Shown here piece by piece: positions 16,971 through 25,494 of a stretch of DNA of 64,000 nucleotides. The stretch lies in NCBI GenBank assembly GCA_029260795.1, contig JAJDCO010000135.1, forward strand, positions 124,001-188,000, written 5' to 3'. Both the position numbers and the translations under genes were made by a program. Positions within the stretch are counted from its first letter, which is position 1; every line of letters begins with the position of its first letter. This DNA is from Planctomycetota bacterium. GTDB taxonomy: Bacteria > Planctomycetota > OFTM77. The notes under the pieces are model-generated. The model was not told the DNA's origin. It did no database searches and saw only the letters and a program-made list of their open reading frames with translations.

Positions 16971-18061
16971 GCTACCTGAATCTCTCTCACCTCTCCAAGC
17001 GCTTCGGCGACGTGACAGCGCTCGCCGATTTGGAGCTCACCGTTCAAGAGGGAGAGCTCCTGGTCGTTCTCGGCGCCACCGGTGCCGGCAAGACGACGCT
17101 GCTCCGCTGTATTGCAGGGCTCGAGAGGCCCGACGATGGCATCATCGAGCTCCAAGGAGACGACATTGCTCGTCGGGATCCAGCGTCTCGAGACATCGCG
17201 GTCGTCTCTCAGAGTTTCTCTCTGTATCCCCGCTGGAATGTGTTCGACAACCTGGCCTTCCCGCTCCGCTCACCTCGGTTCAAGGTGCCCGAGAATCACG
17301 TTCGCTCGCGGGTCGAAACAGTGGCCCGGCAGCTTCGAATCGAGCAGCTCCTGGATCGTCCCACGCCACGACTGTCGGGAGGAGAGATGCAGAGAGTCGC
17401 CATTGGCCGCGCACTCGTCCGTCGTCCCAAGCTGTTCCTGTTCGACGAGCCGTTGAGCCGCTTGGACGACAAACTTCGCGAGGAGCTTCGCGCCGAGATC
17501 TTCACACTCCAGCGGAAGCTCGGTACGACCATGCTCTACGTCACCCATGATCAGTTCGAGGCCCTGGCGCTCGGCGACCGGATCGCGGTTCTCAACTCCG
17601 GCCGACTCCATCAGTCCGCCCCACCGCTGCATGTCTATGACAACCCGGAAACCTTGACCGTCGCACGCGCGCTCGGTTCGCCCCCGATCAATCTGATCCC
17701 GGTGTGCTTCGAGCGAGACCAGCTCTGCTGGGAGAAAGCGAGTCGTCAGTCGCAGCCCCCCCGCCTTCGCTTGACGAGCGGCGCCTACGACGAAGGTCTC
17801 CGATACTCCCTCGCCGTCCGCCCTGAGGATGTCGTCCGTGTTCCAGGCGGCGGCGGACATCCGGGCACGGTCTTGTCGACGAGTCGCAACGGTCCCGACA
17901 CGACGATTCACGTTCGTGTCGAGGATCAGGAGATCCACCTCACTGAGGTGGGCGCCTCGCCCGACCAAGTGGGGGATTCACTTGGGTTGGCGTTTCGGCG
18001 AGGTCGCCTCCACGTCTTTGACTCCCGCGGCCAAAGGCTCAGCGAGAACTTTCAGAGCTGA
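16967..18061 (+). CDS. MalK/UgpC-type ABC transporter ATPase (second of pair)
   Basis: The start TTG 16967 overlaps the previous stop as TTGA and has GGAG 7 nt upstream. The 364-residue product carries Walker A GATGAGKTTLLRC, Q-loop VVSQSFSLYPRWN, signature LSGGEMQRVAIGRAL, Walker B LFLFDEPLSRLD and H-loop LYVTHDQFEAL, with a TOBE region at the end. Together with the preceding ATPase it could form a heterodimeric motor, as in the two-ATPase GlpST glycerol transporter of rhizobia. The cognate membrane components must lie elsewhere. Confidence 0.85.
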   Translation: MSYLNLSHLSKRFGDVTALADLELTVQEGELLVVLGATGAGKTTLLRCIAGLERPDDGIIELQGDDIARRDPASRDIAVVSQSFSLYPRWNVFDNLAFPLRSPRFKVPENHVRSRVETVARQLRIEQLLDRPTPRLSGGEMQRVAIGRALVRRPKLFLFDEPLSRLDDKLREELRAEIFTLQRKLGTTMLYVTHDQFEALALGDRIAVLNSGRLHQSAPPLHVYDNPETLTVARALGSPPINLIPVCFERDQLCWEKASRQSQPPRLRLTSGAYDEGLRYSLAVRPEDVVRVPGGGGHPGTVLSTSRNGPDTTIHVRVEDQEIHLTEVGASPDQVGDSLGLAFRRGRLHVFDSRGQRLSENFQS

Positions 18062-18104
18062 GAAAGCGCTCGCCTCACCAGCTCGTCAACCGCCAGCGTC
18101 GAGA

Positions 18105-18617
18105 TCACCCGATGGCATCGAAGAAGCCGTCGATCTGGTTCTTGGCCTGCTTGGCGTAGTCCCGCGGGGCACCGGCGTCTTGCCCCATCTCCTGACGTTT
18201 TCGAGAGGCTTCGAAGACGACTTCGAGCTTCTGGGCCGCTTCTTTGACGTAGAGGCGGACCATTCCCAGAGTGGTCTTCTCGTCGAAGAGCACCGCAAGC
18301 AGCGCCCGATCCCCGACCATCGTCAGGTGGATGTTGTCTCGCGTGCCCTGCTGGAACAGATGAGTGAACTCGTCCTCACCCAGCAGCCGAGCAATCTCTC
18401 GCGTGGCAGCGTACGACCCGGCGATCAGTGCCGAGACCGTGTCCGCATCAAAGCGTGGACTATCTCCTCGCCAAGTCACCATGTGGCCGTCTCGATCGAT
18501 GACGAGCGTCGTCCGAGCCTCGCTCGCCTTGAGGAGCTCATCGAGGATCCGATCGAAGCGGGCGACATCCTCTTGATAGAAGACGAGACGGGCATCGCGG
18601 AGCTGAAGGTCCTTCAT
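18105..18617 (-). CDS. Roadblock/LC7-domain protein
   Basis: This 170-residue protein has a roadblock/LC7 fold at about residues 20-130. The alternating strands are TTLVIDRDGHMVTW, RDNIHLTMVGDRALLAVLFD and a late helix LGMVRLYVKEAAQKLEVVFE, with a charged tail of about 40 residues. Roadblock proteins dimerise and serve as activators or scaffolds for Ras-like GTPases (MglB for MglA). It lies 24 nt downstream of the MglA-type GTPase gene, in the same transcription unit, and the block holds a second roadblock protein. Confidence 0.8.
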   Translation of the reverse strand: MKDLQLRDARLVFYQEDVARFDRILDELLKASEARTTLVIDRDGHMVTWRGDSPRFDADTVSALIAGSYAATREIARLLGEDEFTHLFQQGTRDNIHLTMVGDRALLAVLFDEKTTLGMVRLYVKEAAQKLEVVFEASRKRQEMGQDAGAPRDYAKQAKNQIDGFFDAIG

Positions 18618-18641
18618 TGGATTGGCCCCTTCTCGACTGGC

Positions 18642-19691
18642 TCAGAGTGTGAGGAACATGTAAGACGCCACACCCGCAGCAGCCAGGAGCAGAATCACTG
18701 CCAATGCGATGAAGATCTTCGAGCCTCCGGAAGCGTGCTCCGAGCGATTGATGTTCACTCCGGGACGCGCCGTCGGCACCATGTGCCTTGCCGACGAGCT
18801 CCGAGGCGAGGCTCCCGTTTTGGGATTCGGCCTCGCATCTTGACGCGGCTTGACGACCGGGCGAGCTGCGGCGACGGCGGTCGCAGCGTCGGTCCGTGGG
18901 GTCCGCCCTGGCGCGGCCGGACGCGGATTGGAGGCGGGGCGCTGAGCGGCAGCCGGTCGCCGTTGTGCGGGCGCCCGAGCCGGAGCGTTGCGATTCGGAG
19001 CGGTTCGCGGCGAGGCAGGTCGTCCCGGCGCAGTATCGGTTGCTCGAACCGGCCGTACTGGACCAGCAGCACCCCCTGATTGATTGCGCATTTGGGCGCC
19101 CTTCGAACCGACCTTCGAGATGTTCTCGAGGACGAGGGCCGAGAGGGACTTCAGCGACGGGAAGACGCCTTCGCCAGATCGGGCAACCGCATCGAAAGTC
19201 GGAGCGCCGTAGAGGTTGAGCTTGGCATCGAGCTCAGCCGATTCGATGGCGTTCGGCAGGTCCCGCTTGTTGTACTGAATCACGAGCGGGACATCCGAGA
19301 TGTCTCGTCCATGCTCGGCCAGGTTGACGCGCAGGTTCTCCATCGACTCGAGGTTCTCCTCGAACTTGTCGGGATCGGAGTCGGCGATGAAGATAATGCC
19401 GTCGGCGCCTTGAAGGACGAGCTTGCGTGTCGAGTTGTAGTAGACCTGACCCGGCACCGTGTAGAGATGGAACCGAGTGCGCATCCCGGCAATCGTGCCG
19501 AGGTCGAGCGGCATGAAATCGAAGAACAGGGTTCGATCGCCATCGGTCGCGATCGAGGTCAGCTCCCCTTTGTTCTCCTCGGGCGCCTTCTTGTGAACGA
19601 TCTCGAGGTTGGTGGTCTTTCCACTCATTCCAGGACCGTAGTACACGACCTTGCAGTTGATCTCGCGCAATGCGAAGTTGATCTGGACCAT
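18642..19691 (-). CDS. MglA-type small GTPase with C-terminal membrane anchor
   Basis: The start is ATG 19691 ([19 protein letters not shown]), where MglA proteins begin. The GTPase domain is residues 1-195: P-loop GPGMSGKTT at 19-27, TVPGQ at 78-82 as switch II, and NKRD at 141-144. Ordinary MglA ends at about 195 residues. Here a Pro/Ala/Arg-rich, probably disordered linker of about 120 residues follows, then a 20-residue hydrophobic helix ([20 protein letters not shown]) ending FLTL at residue 349, which looks like a tail anchor. MglA switches polarity and motility in myxobacteria; here a membrane-bound version is flanked by roadblock partners. Composition of the tail is consistent with the rest of the gene, so it is not a frameshift artefact. 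Confidence 0.88.
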   Translation of the reverse strand: MVQINFALREINCKVVYYGPGMSGKTTNLEIVHKKAPEENKGELTSIATDGDRTLFFDFMPLDLGTIAGMRTRFHLYTVPGQVYYNSTRKLVLQGADGIIFIADSDPDKFEENLESMENLRVNLAEHGRDISDVPLVIQYNKRDLPNAIESAELDAKLNLYGAPTFDAVARSGEGVFPSLKSLSALVLENISKVGSKGAQMRNQSGGAAGPVRPVRATDTAPGRPASPRTAPNRNAPARAPAQRRPAAAQRPASNPRPAAPGRTPRTDAATAVAAARPVVKPRQDARPNPKTGASPRSSSARHMVPTARPGVNINRSEHASGGSKIFIALAVILLLAAAGVASYMFLTL

Positions 19692-19780
19692 TTTCGAAGT
19701 GACCTTTCGATTCTTGCGTCGAGTCCCGATCCCGGGCACGTCTTCACAATTCGGGCGGAGCCGATCGAGCGACGACCGTC

Positions 19781-20137
19781 TCAATGAACGTTGAGGCGCC
19801 CGCGCTTCCGAATCCGCTCGGCTGCACTCGCGATCTCGACGCGAGTCAGATCCAATTTGATGAACTGATCAGTGATGACGACCAAGTAGGAGTGCTCCAG
19901 ATTCACGACGACCAACTTTCCGTAGTTGGCTGCCAGTACGAATGTGTTGAAGTGCCGGAATCCGTTCTCTTTCACGCCGCTGTTGAGCGTCAGCAACAGC
20001 ATCGAGACGAGCGCAGCGATCGTCTCCTCGTCGAGCGTGTCACCGAGGACGGCCGTGACGATCACGCCATCCGGTGACATGACGAGGCTGCCCTTTACGC
20101 CCAGCTCGTCATTCAGGCTCTCGAGGATTTGACGCAT
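19781..20137 (-). CDS. MglB-like roadblock/LC7-domain protein
   Basis: This 118-residue single-domain roadblock protein ([20 protein letters not shown], then [31 protein letters not shown]) has the length and strand-helix order of MglB GTPase-activating proteins. It lies 89 nt upstream of the MglA-type gene in the same direction, an arrangement typical of mglB-mglA pairs. It would dimerise and either stimulate GTP hydrolysis or recruit the GTPase. The sequence alone does not prove activating-protein activity. Confidence 0.85.
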   Translation of the reverse strand: MRQILESLNDELGVKGSLVMSPDGVIVTAVLGDTLDEETIAALVSMLLLTLNSGVKENGFRHFNTFVLAANYGKLVVVNLEHSYLVVITDQFIKLDLTRVEIASAAERIRKRGRLNVH

Positions 20138-20153
20138 GCGAACCGTTTCTCTC

Positions 20154-21257
20154 TCAGCTCTCGCGAACGGCAGCGGCGGACGCGATCAGATTCTCGATCG
20201 TGTTCAGGAGGCGCTCAGAAGGAACTCGCCGCTCACACAACACCCCCACCGCCACGCTCTGAACTCTCGCAAGGAGGACCTTTCCAAACGGGCCTTCCAC
20301 GATCCCTCGCCGAAAGCTGCCCAGATCCATCCGCCGAGCTGAACGATAAGCCGCCTCGGCCACCTGCGTGATCAGTCGCTCGAAGGCATCGTCTCGGCGC
20401 GGGGCATCCTCGTCCCCCAGAGGCACGGCGAGCGCCCGCACCACCCCCTCCTGCTGGGCGAGCTCGCCTAGCCGGCTTTGGAGTGCGAGGAACATGCCGT
20501 TGTCTCGCCGAGACACCGGCGACGCCACCTGCGACGACCAGATGTCATGGACCCAGTGCCCCCTCTCCTCCACGCGCTGAAAGCACTGTGGGAGGTCGGT
20601 AGAGACCTGAGGATCGACGCACTCTCGAGCCTGCGCGAGGAGTCGGATCGCGATCTGGTCGCGCTCTCCTCCGCAAGACAAGTAGCGCTCCAATCGCGAG
20701 ACGGCACGGTCGTAGGCGCCCACGGCAAAGTACAGCTTTGCCAGATGCATCCAGGAGCGGGTGTTCCGAGGGTTGATCCGCACGGCCGCCTCGAAGAGGC
20801 GAGCTGCTTGGAGACCATCGGCCGCGACGCGGTCGCGCCGAAACCGGCGTAGCCGGACCTCCCCCTCGATGAGGAGGCTCTCTTCGCGACCCGGATACCG
20901 AGCGGCACATTGAGCCGCGGATTCGAGCGCACCCGTCAGGTCGTCCGTCTCGATCTGGAGACGCCCGAGTTGCGCGAAGAGTGCCGGAGATGGCTCCGCC
21001 GAGAGACGACGTCGCAAGGTCCGGACTCGGCTCGCGACCTGACGCTGCCGAATGGATCGGGCCGTCTGCCGCAGCTCGGTCGACTCGGGAAAGCGGCTCA
21101 GGCCGAGATCCGCCGTGGCAGCGGCGTCCTCGATTTGCTCAGAAGCCAAGTAGAGCTGAGCCAACGCGACGAACTGCGCGGGGCGCGGACGGTCGGTCAG
21201 CTCACGCCGGAGGCGCTTGATCTCACGTCCGATTCGGATTTGCTGCAGGATGCCCAT
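20154..21257 (-). CDS. TPR protein with probable C-terminal roadblock-like domain
   Basis: This 367-residue protein has TPR-like helix pairs over residues 1-215 (PAQFVALAQLYLASEQIEDA; SWMHLAKLYFAVGAYDRAVS). The last 130 residues show the strand/helix rhythm of roadblock domains (GVVRALAVPLGD, FGKVLLARVQSVAVGVLCE, then a final helix LLNTIENLIASAAA). It sits 16 nt upstream of the MglB-like gene. If the tail is a roadblock domain, the TPR half could bring other proteins to the GTPase. The roadblock call is by eye and needs structural confirmation. Confidence 0.7.
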   Translation of the reverse strand: MGILQQIRIGREIKRLRRELTDRPRPAQFVALAQLYLASEQIEDAAATADLGLSRFPESTELRQTARSIRQRQVASRVRTLRRRLSAEPSPALFAQLGRLQIETDDLTGALESAAQCAARYPGREESLLIEGEVRLRRFRRDRVAADGLQAARLFEAAVRINPRNTRSWMHLAKLYFAVGAYDRAVSRLERYLSCGGERDQIAIRLLAQARECVDPQVSTDLPQCFQRVEERGHWVHDIWSSQVASPVSRRDNGMFLALQSRLGELAQQEGVVRALAVPLGDEDAPRRDDAFERLITQVAEAAYRSARRMDLGSFRRGIVEGPFGKVLLARVQSVAVGVLCERRVPSERLLNTIENLIASAAAVRES

Positions 21258-21364
21258 CTGCGCCCTCTCACCACCCTCGATGCGGCCACGTTTGACTTAT
21301 CGGCCGAACCCCCCGACCGATCTGAGGATCGGACAACCGGATTCGTCCCCAGTGCACGGTTTCC

Positions 21365-24300
21365 TCAGTGACGGTCGAATGCTCGGATTCCCCCGGAAGC
21401 GTCGCTGACGAAGACGCGGGTCGGTGTCACCGAGACCGAACGGATCGGGCTCTCCCCGCCACAGCGCCAATCCAGCCGTCCATCCTCGGCCCGAACCGAG
21501 TAGACGCTGCCCGCGGTATCGCCGACGTAGTAGCGTCCCTCGGCGTGCACCGGTCCGGCCGAGATGGACTCGGCGGCCGAGAATCGCCAGACATCGCTGC
21601 CGTTGCGTGCATTGAGGCATCGGAGCTCTTGTCGAGCCGTGAGTGCGATCGTCCCTTCGACCAACACGGGCCGTTGACGAACCAAATCGTCCAGCCGGTG
21701 CTTCCAGATGACGCGTCCCGACAACGTATCGACCGCGTAGAGGAATCCATCCTCATTGGCAGCGAACATCTGATGGTCCTTCAAGCTGAGCTCACCGCTG
21801 AACCCGCTGCCCGCATCGATCCGGTTCAAGAACTTTCCCGTGAAGGCCTGAAGCTCGGCGATCGCACCATCTCGTGTCCGAACGAACAGAGCCTGCCCGT
21901 CGACGACTGGTTCCGACACGGGAGCGCTCGAGAGCCGCTGGCGCCATCGCTCATGGCCATTGGCGACATCCAGCGCCACCAGGTCCCCTCCCGTCGTTCC
22001 GAAGTAGGCCGTGTCCCCGTAGGCGGCCAAGGACTGACTCAGCGGTGCTCCGAAGTCTTCACGCTCGGAGCGTTGCCCGTCCTTGGTGCGAACGCGGTAC
22101 AGCCCCCCTTCCGTCGTCGTGACCCACAGCTCTCCAGCGATCAACACCGGCGGGGCCGCGATGTCGCCCAGGTCCGGCAGCTTGGTCTCCCAAGTCACCG
22201 ACCCGTCACTCGTATCCAAGCTGATCAGGGTGCCATTGCGGGTAGCGACCAAGAGGCGACCGGCATCGAGCTGCGGACTGCCAACCGGCGGCCCTGGAAG
22301 GTGAGCCCGCCACAGGGCTCGGCGCTCGAGGACGTAGCGGTGGACGAAGTCTCGATCCGGGTCGACCTCCATCCAGCGCGGCTCGTGACCGTCGAGCTCG
22401 ATCCGTAGACGCGTGCGACGTTCGGCCGGAACATCGATCACGAGTGGAGTAACGCCATCCAAGGCTTCTCCGTCCTCGCGCACGAGTCGCGCTCCCGAGG
22501 GAACCGTCACGATCCGTTGTGGCACGGCGAGATCTTGGGCGACGGAGACCGAGCCGAAGTCGGTCCGAAGTCGCTGAAATGCATGGTAGGCCGGCTCGAA
22601 GAGACCCGCCGCATGCAGGTCTTGGGCCCGCTTGCGCAGCTCCCGAGCCGATCGGATGATCTGCGTGAGGTCGGCGATCTTCTCGCTCACTCGACGCTCT
22701 TCGAGCCACTCGCGGCCGACCTCGAGCTGCGAAGTCGAGAAGAGCTTCTCCAGCGCCTCGTCGTAGCGACCCCGATTCAAGAGGTGCATCCCGTCCTGGT
22801 AGGACTCCTCGGCGAGTCGGAGCTGCTCCAGACGAAGCATCTCCCGCTTCTCCGTTCGCGCCTCCACGTCGTCTCGTTGGCTGTCGAGGATTCGATCGAT
22901 CTTCGAAAGGCCTTCATTGGCTTCGAGCCGGGCCAGGCTGAACGGGTAGGCCGCGATGAAGCGCTCGAGGCTCTGACGCGCCTCTGCGAATCGGCCTCGC
23001 CCTGCCAAGTCCTCGAACTCGAGCGAAGCGAGAGCTCGTCGCGCCTTCCATTCGTAGAACGCGTAGCCAGCTCCGACCAGACCGACGAAGAAGAGCACGA
23101 CGACGACGCGGCGGAGTGTGCGGCGGAGCGAGTGCTTCTGGTGCTGCTTCTGTCTCAAGTGCTCGATCTGAGAAGCAACGTCACGTCGCGTCCGATCGAG
23201 AGCCAGAATGTTGCGGTAGGTGAGGACCGCCTGGCTGGGGTCGCCATTCTCGATATGAAGTCGCGCGATCTCCTCGTAGGTCTTGATGACGTCTCGCGCG
23301 TTGCCGGACTCGCGATGAAGGCGAACGAGGATCCGTCGAAGCTCGAGGCTCTTGGGCTCGAGACCGATCAAGGTCCGGATCAGCTCGATCGCGCGCTCGC
23401 GTTGGTCGATCTCGCTGTAGAGCTCAGCCAGCCGCTTGCCCTCCTCGACCAGCTGGCACGCCTCCTCCTCGCTCTGGACGATGCGAGTGCCGTTGATGAG
23501 GCTCCGCTCTTGCGCCTCGAGATCCGTCGGTACCAGGCGCGCGACATGGTCGAAGATCCGCCGCGCGGTCACGTAGTCGCCGACGTGCTCTCGCGCCGAA
23601 CCGTAGATCTTGAACTGCTGAGAGGCCTTGGCGAGCTCGCCGAGCTGCTCGCAGCCTTCGGCGAGGCGGGCATGCACGTCGGCGTCCCCGCCACCGAGCT
23701 CCAGCAGCCGTTCGAGCAAGGCGACACTGGTGGCGGCTTGGCCGGCGTCGGCGAAGGCGATGCCTTCCGCCCACAGCTCATCTTCCGTCAGCTCGCAAAT
23801 CCACCCGTCGGCGAGCATGCGATGGAGGAAGCTGCAGACGTAGAATCGCTCGAACCCGCTCTCTTCGACGAGCATTCGGACATTGCGCGTGCCATCGATC
23901 AAGCTCATCAGGTAGCCGTCTCGCGCGTCGAACAGCTCACCGGCTTCCAGATGAACGGCCCCGGCATCCGTGACCGCGTAGATCGTGCTATCGGAGCGCA
24001 CCTGCCCCTTGACGACGTCCCACTCGTCGACTCGCCGGGCCGCCTCCATGATGAGGCTGTTGGGATTGAGGTAGAGCTCGGGATCCTCGGGCAGACCATC
24101 TTCGAACTGGTTCTCTTCAAAGTCGAAGCGGGCCTTTCGCCACAGGAAGAGCTCGTAGATCTCCTCCTCGACTTGACTCCGCAGCACCTCGCGAATGTCT
24201 TCGTCATCGATCAGGCCCAGACGATTGAGGATCTCGAGCGCGGCGACCGGCGAGTCTTCGACCTCCCCCCGGACGCGCTCGAGGTCTTCGATCGGAAGCC

Positions 24301-24499
24301 GATCCAAGCGGGCCAAGATGCCGAGGATCCTCGCCTCGTCCGGAAGCTGCACGTTCGGGAGCGTCACACCGCGATCGGTGAACAGGATCGCCCGTCGCTC
24401 ACCATCGTGATAGATGTTCAGCGTTCCCTGCTTCCCGTTGATCGAGAGCATCTGGAAAACGTGTGCGAGATCGACGCTGTCGAGTTCGCCTTGGAGCAT
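21365..24499 (-). CDS. DUF4388-TPR-membrane-PEGA-PQQ propeller protein
   Basis: This 1044-residue protein starts at ATG 24499 with GAGGA upstream. Residues 1-100 are a DUF4388 domain (LAHVFQMLSINGKQGTLNIY). A long helical TPR-rich part follows to about 470, with clear units such as YEEIARLHIENGDPSQAVLT. One membrane helix (VVVVLFFVGLVGAGYAFYEW) lies near 490. Then come a coiled region to about 660, a PEGA-like domain (VPSGARLVREDGEALDGVTP), and a PQQ-type beta-propeller to the end (DTSDGSVTWETKLPDLGD, NGHERWRQRL, SGRVIWKHRLDDL). Predicted topology is cytoplasmic DUF4388/TPR and periplasmic PEGA/propeller, fit for signalling across the membrane. It heads the GTPase block. Confidence 0.85.
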   Translation of the reverse strand: MLQGELDSVDLAHVFQMLSINGKQGTLNIYHDGERRAILFTDRGVTLPNVQLPDEARILGILARLDRLPIEDLERVRGEVEDSPVAALEILNRLGLIDDEDIREVLRSQVEEEIYELFLWRKARFDFEENQFEDGLPEDPELYLNPNSLIMEAARRVDEWDVVKGQVRSDSTIYAVTDAGAVHLEAGELFDARDGYLMSLIDGTRNVRMLVEESGFERFYVCSFLHRMLADGWICELTEDELWAEGIAFADAGQAATSVALLERLLELGGGDADVHARLAEGCEQLGELAKASQQFKIYGSAREHVGDYVTARRIFDHVARLVPTDLEAQERSLINGTRIVQSEEEACQLVEEGKRLAELYSEIDQRERAIELIRTLIGLEPKSLELRRILVRLHRESGNARDVIKTYEEIARLHIENGDPSQAVLTYRNILALDRTRRDVASQIEHLRQKQHQKHSLRRTLRRVVVVLFFVGLVGAGYAFYEWKARRALASLEFEDLAGRGRFAEARQSLERFIAAYPFSLARLEANEGLSKIDRILDSQRDDVEARTEKREMLRLEQLRLAEESYQDGMHLLNRGRYDEALEKLFSTSQLEVGREWLEERRVSEKIADLTQIIRSARELRKRAQDLHAAGLFEPAYHAFQRLRTDFGSVSVAQDLAVPQRIVTVPSGARLVREDGEALDGVTPLVIDVPAERRTRLRIELDGHEPRWMEVDPDRDFVHRYVLERRALWRAHLPGPPVGSPQLDAGRLLVATRNGTLISLDTSDGSVTWETKLPDLGDIAAPPVLIAGELWVTTTEGGLYRVRTKDGQRSEREDFGAPLSQSLAAYGDTAYFGTTGGDLVALDVANGHERWRQRLSSAPVSEPVVDGQALFVRTRDGAIAELQAFTGKFLNRIDAGSGFSGELSLKDHQMFAANEDGFLYAVDTLSGRVIWKHRLDDLVRQRPVLVEGTIALTARQELRCLNARNGSDVWRFSAAESISAGPVHAEGRYYVGDTAGSVYSVRAEDGRLDWRCGGESPIRSVSVTPTRVFVSDASGGIRAFDRH

Positions 24500-24818
24500 G
24501 GCTGTGCGTTCCTCGTGGCAATCGGCCGTTCGGACTAGGCCTGCTCGACCGATGTCCCCATCGGGACCGAACGGCCGGCATCCTTCCCTCATCGGCCGGA
24601 AGGGACCTCGAAGATGACCTCCGTGTCGACACGGTCTCTGGCCGCGACGAACGACGTGGCCGGTTCCTGAGCGAGGTACTCAGCCCCGGAATCCCCTCCG
24701 GCAGCGGAACCGACGTCGATTCTCGAGGAGCCCGGTCCCTTGCACCCGCGGCGCAAAGTCTGATACCTTGACCTTGCGAGAATAGGCCGAGCCCGGGACC
24801 GACCCTGATGGGTCCGCT
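24500..24818. other. Divergent intergenic region, GTPase block / TPR gene
   Basis: About 320 nt separate the divergent DUF4388 gene and the small TPR gene. A TTGACC near 24770 could be a -35 element for rightward transcription, but no good -10 lies 17 nt beyond. No hairpin or coding potential is evident. It should hold the promoter of the GTPase block on the - strand. Confidence 0.35.
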
Positions 24819-25358
24819 GTGAACGACGCGATGTCCGTGCCCTTGATTCGATTGCTGACCCTGTGCATCGACAGGCCGAAGATCGCCTACCACCTTGCGT
24901 TGGGCGCTCTGAACCTGAGGCGGCGCCGATATCACCACGCCAAGTCGAGGCTCTTCCTCGTCCTGGAGATCGATCGCACGCATTTCCTGGCGCATCTTCT
25001 GCTCGCTCAGACCTTCTATCGGTTGGGTCGGTACGCGCGGGCCATCGAAGAGCTGTATCAATCCAAGAAAGCCAACTACCGCCGCTTTCTGCAGCTCCGT
25101 TTCCATCAAGGTGACCTCGCCCTGCTGGTGGAGAAGGTCAAAGAGAACCGCAGCCCCGACCAGATCCTCCGCTCACTGCGGGACCCACGGGTCTACCTGC
25201 GGGCGGATGCGCCTCCGTGCTTCGAGCCGGAGCGGCTGGGTGACTTCGCGGGTCGCGAGGAGTACGAGCGCTTCCGCTCGAAGCCTCCGATCACCCGGGA
25301 CGAGATGGACAGCGTCGACTGGGATAAGACGCTTTCCGAGCTGCTGCGCGATCGCTGA
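24819..25358 (+). CDS. Small TPR-like protein
   Basis: This 179-residue protein starts at GTG 24819 or ATG 24831; neither has a strong ribosome site. Residues 20-95 form about two TPR units (YHLALGALNLRRRRYHHAKS; FLAHLLLAQTFYRLGRYARA). The C-terminal half is charged and ends in an acidic segment (DEMDSVDWDKTLSELL). No catalytic motif. It is divergent from the GTPase block and precedes gcvT by 136 nt. A link to the GTPase block is possible only through the shared promoter region. Confidence 0.7.
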   Translation: MNDAMSVPLIRLLTLCIDRPKIAYHLALGALNLRRRRYHHAKSRLFLVLEIDRTHFLAHLLLAQTFYRLGRYARAIEELYQSKKANYRRFLQLRFHQGDLALLVEKVKENRSPDQILRSLRDPRVYLRADAPPCFEPERLGDFAGREEYERFRSKPPITRDEMDSVDWDKTLSELLRDR

Positions 25359-25494
25359 GCGACCGTCCGTATGCAGCGCAAAACCCGTTGCAATCAGGCC
25401 TCTCAGCCGTTAGAGTCTCGTCCGCCAAAGCGCCGCCAGTCCTACGGATACGGCGAATCGGGCATGATCGAACTCGGACGATCTCGAGGACCGA

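Noticed and set aside
18061-18105. Terminator between the second MalK-type ATPase and the convergent roadblock gene
   Set aside because: No stem longer than a few bases could be drawn in this 43-nt gap.
21317-21332. CCGATC/GATCGG hairpin after the DUF4388 gene
   Set aside because: Only 6 bp with a 4-nt loop and no T tract in the direction of transcription; GATCGG words are frequent in this genome.
22517-24538. A 673-codon + strand frame opposite the DUF4388 gene
   Set aside because: Same reason: the - strand protein has DUF4388, TPR and PQQ domains in order, and the antisense product has none.
25359-25494. Possible glycine riboswitch before gcvT
   Set aside because: I looked for the paired aptamer pattern expected ahead of a glycine cleavage operon; the 136-nt leader has no such conserved core.
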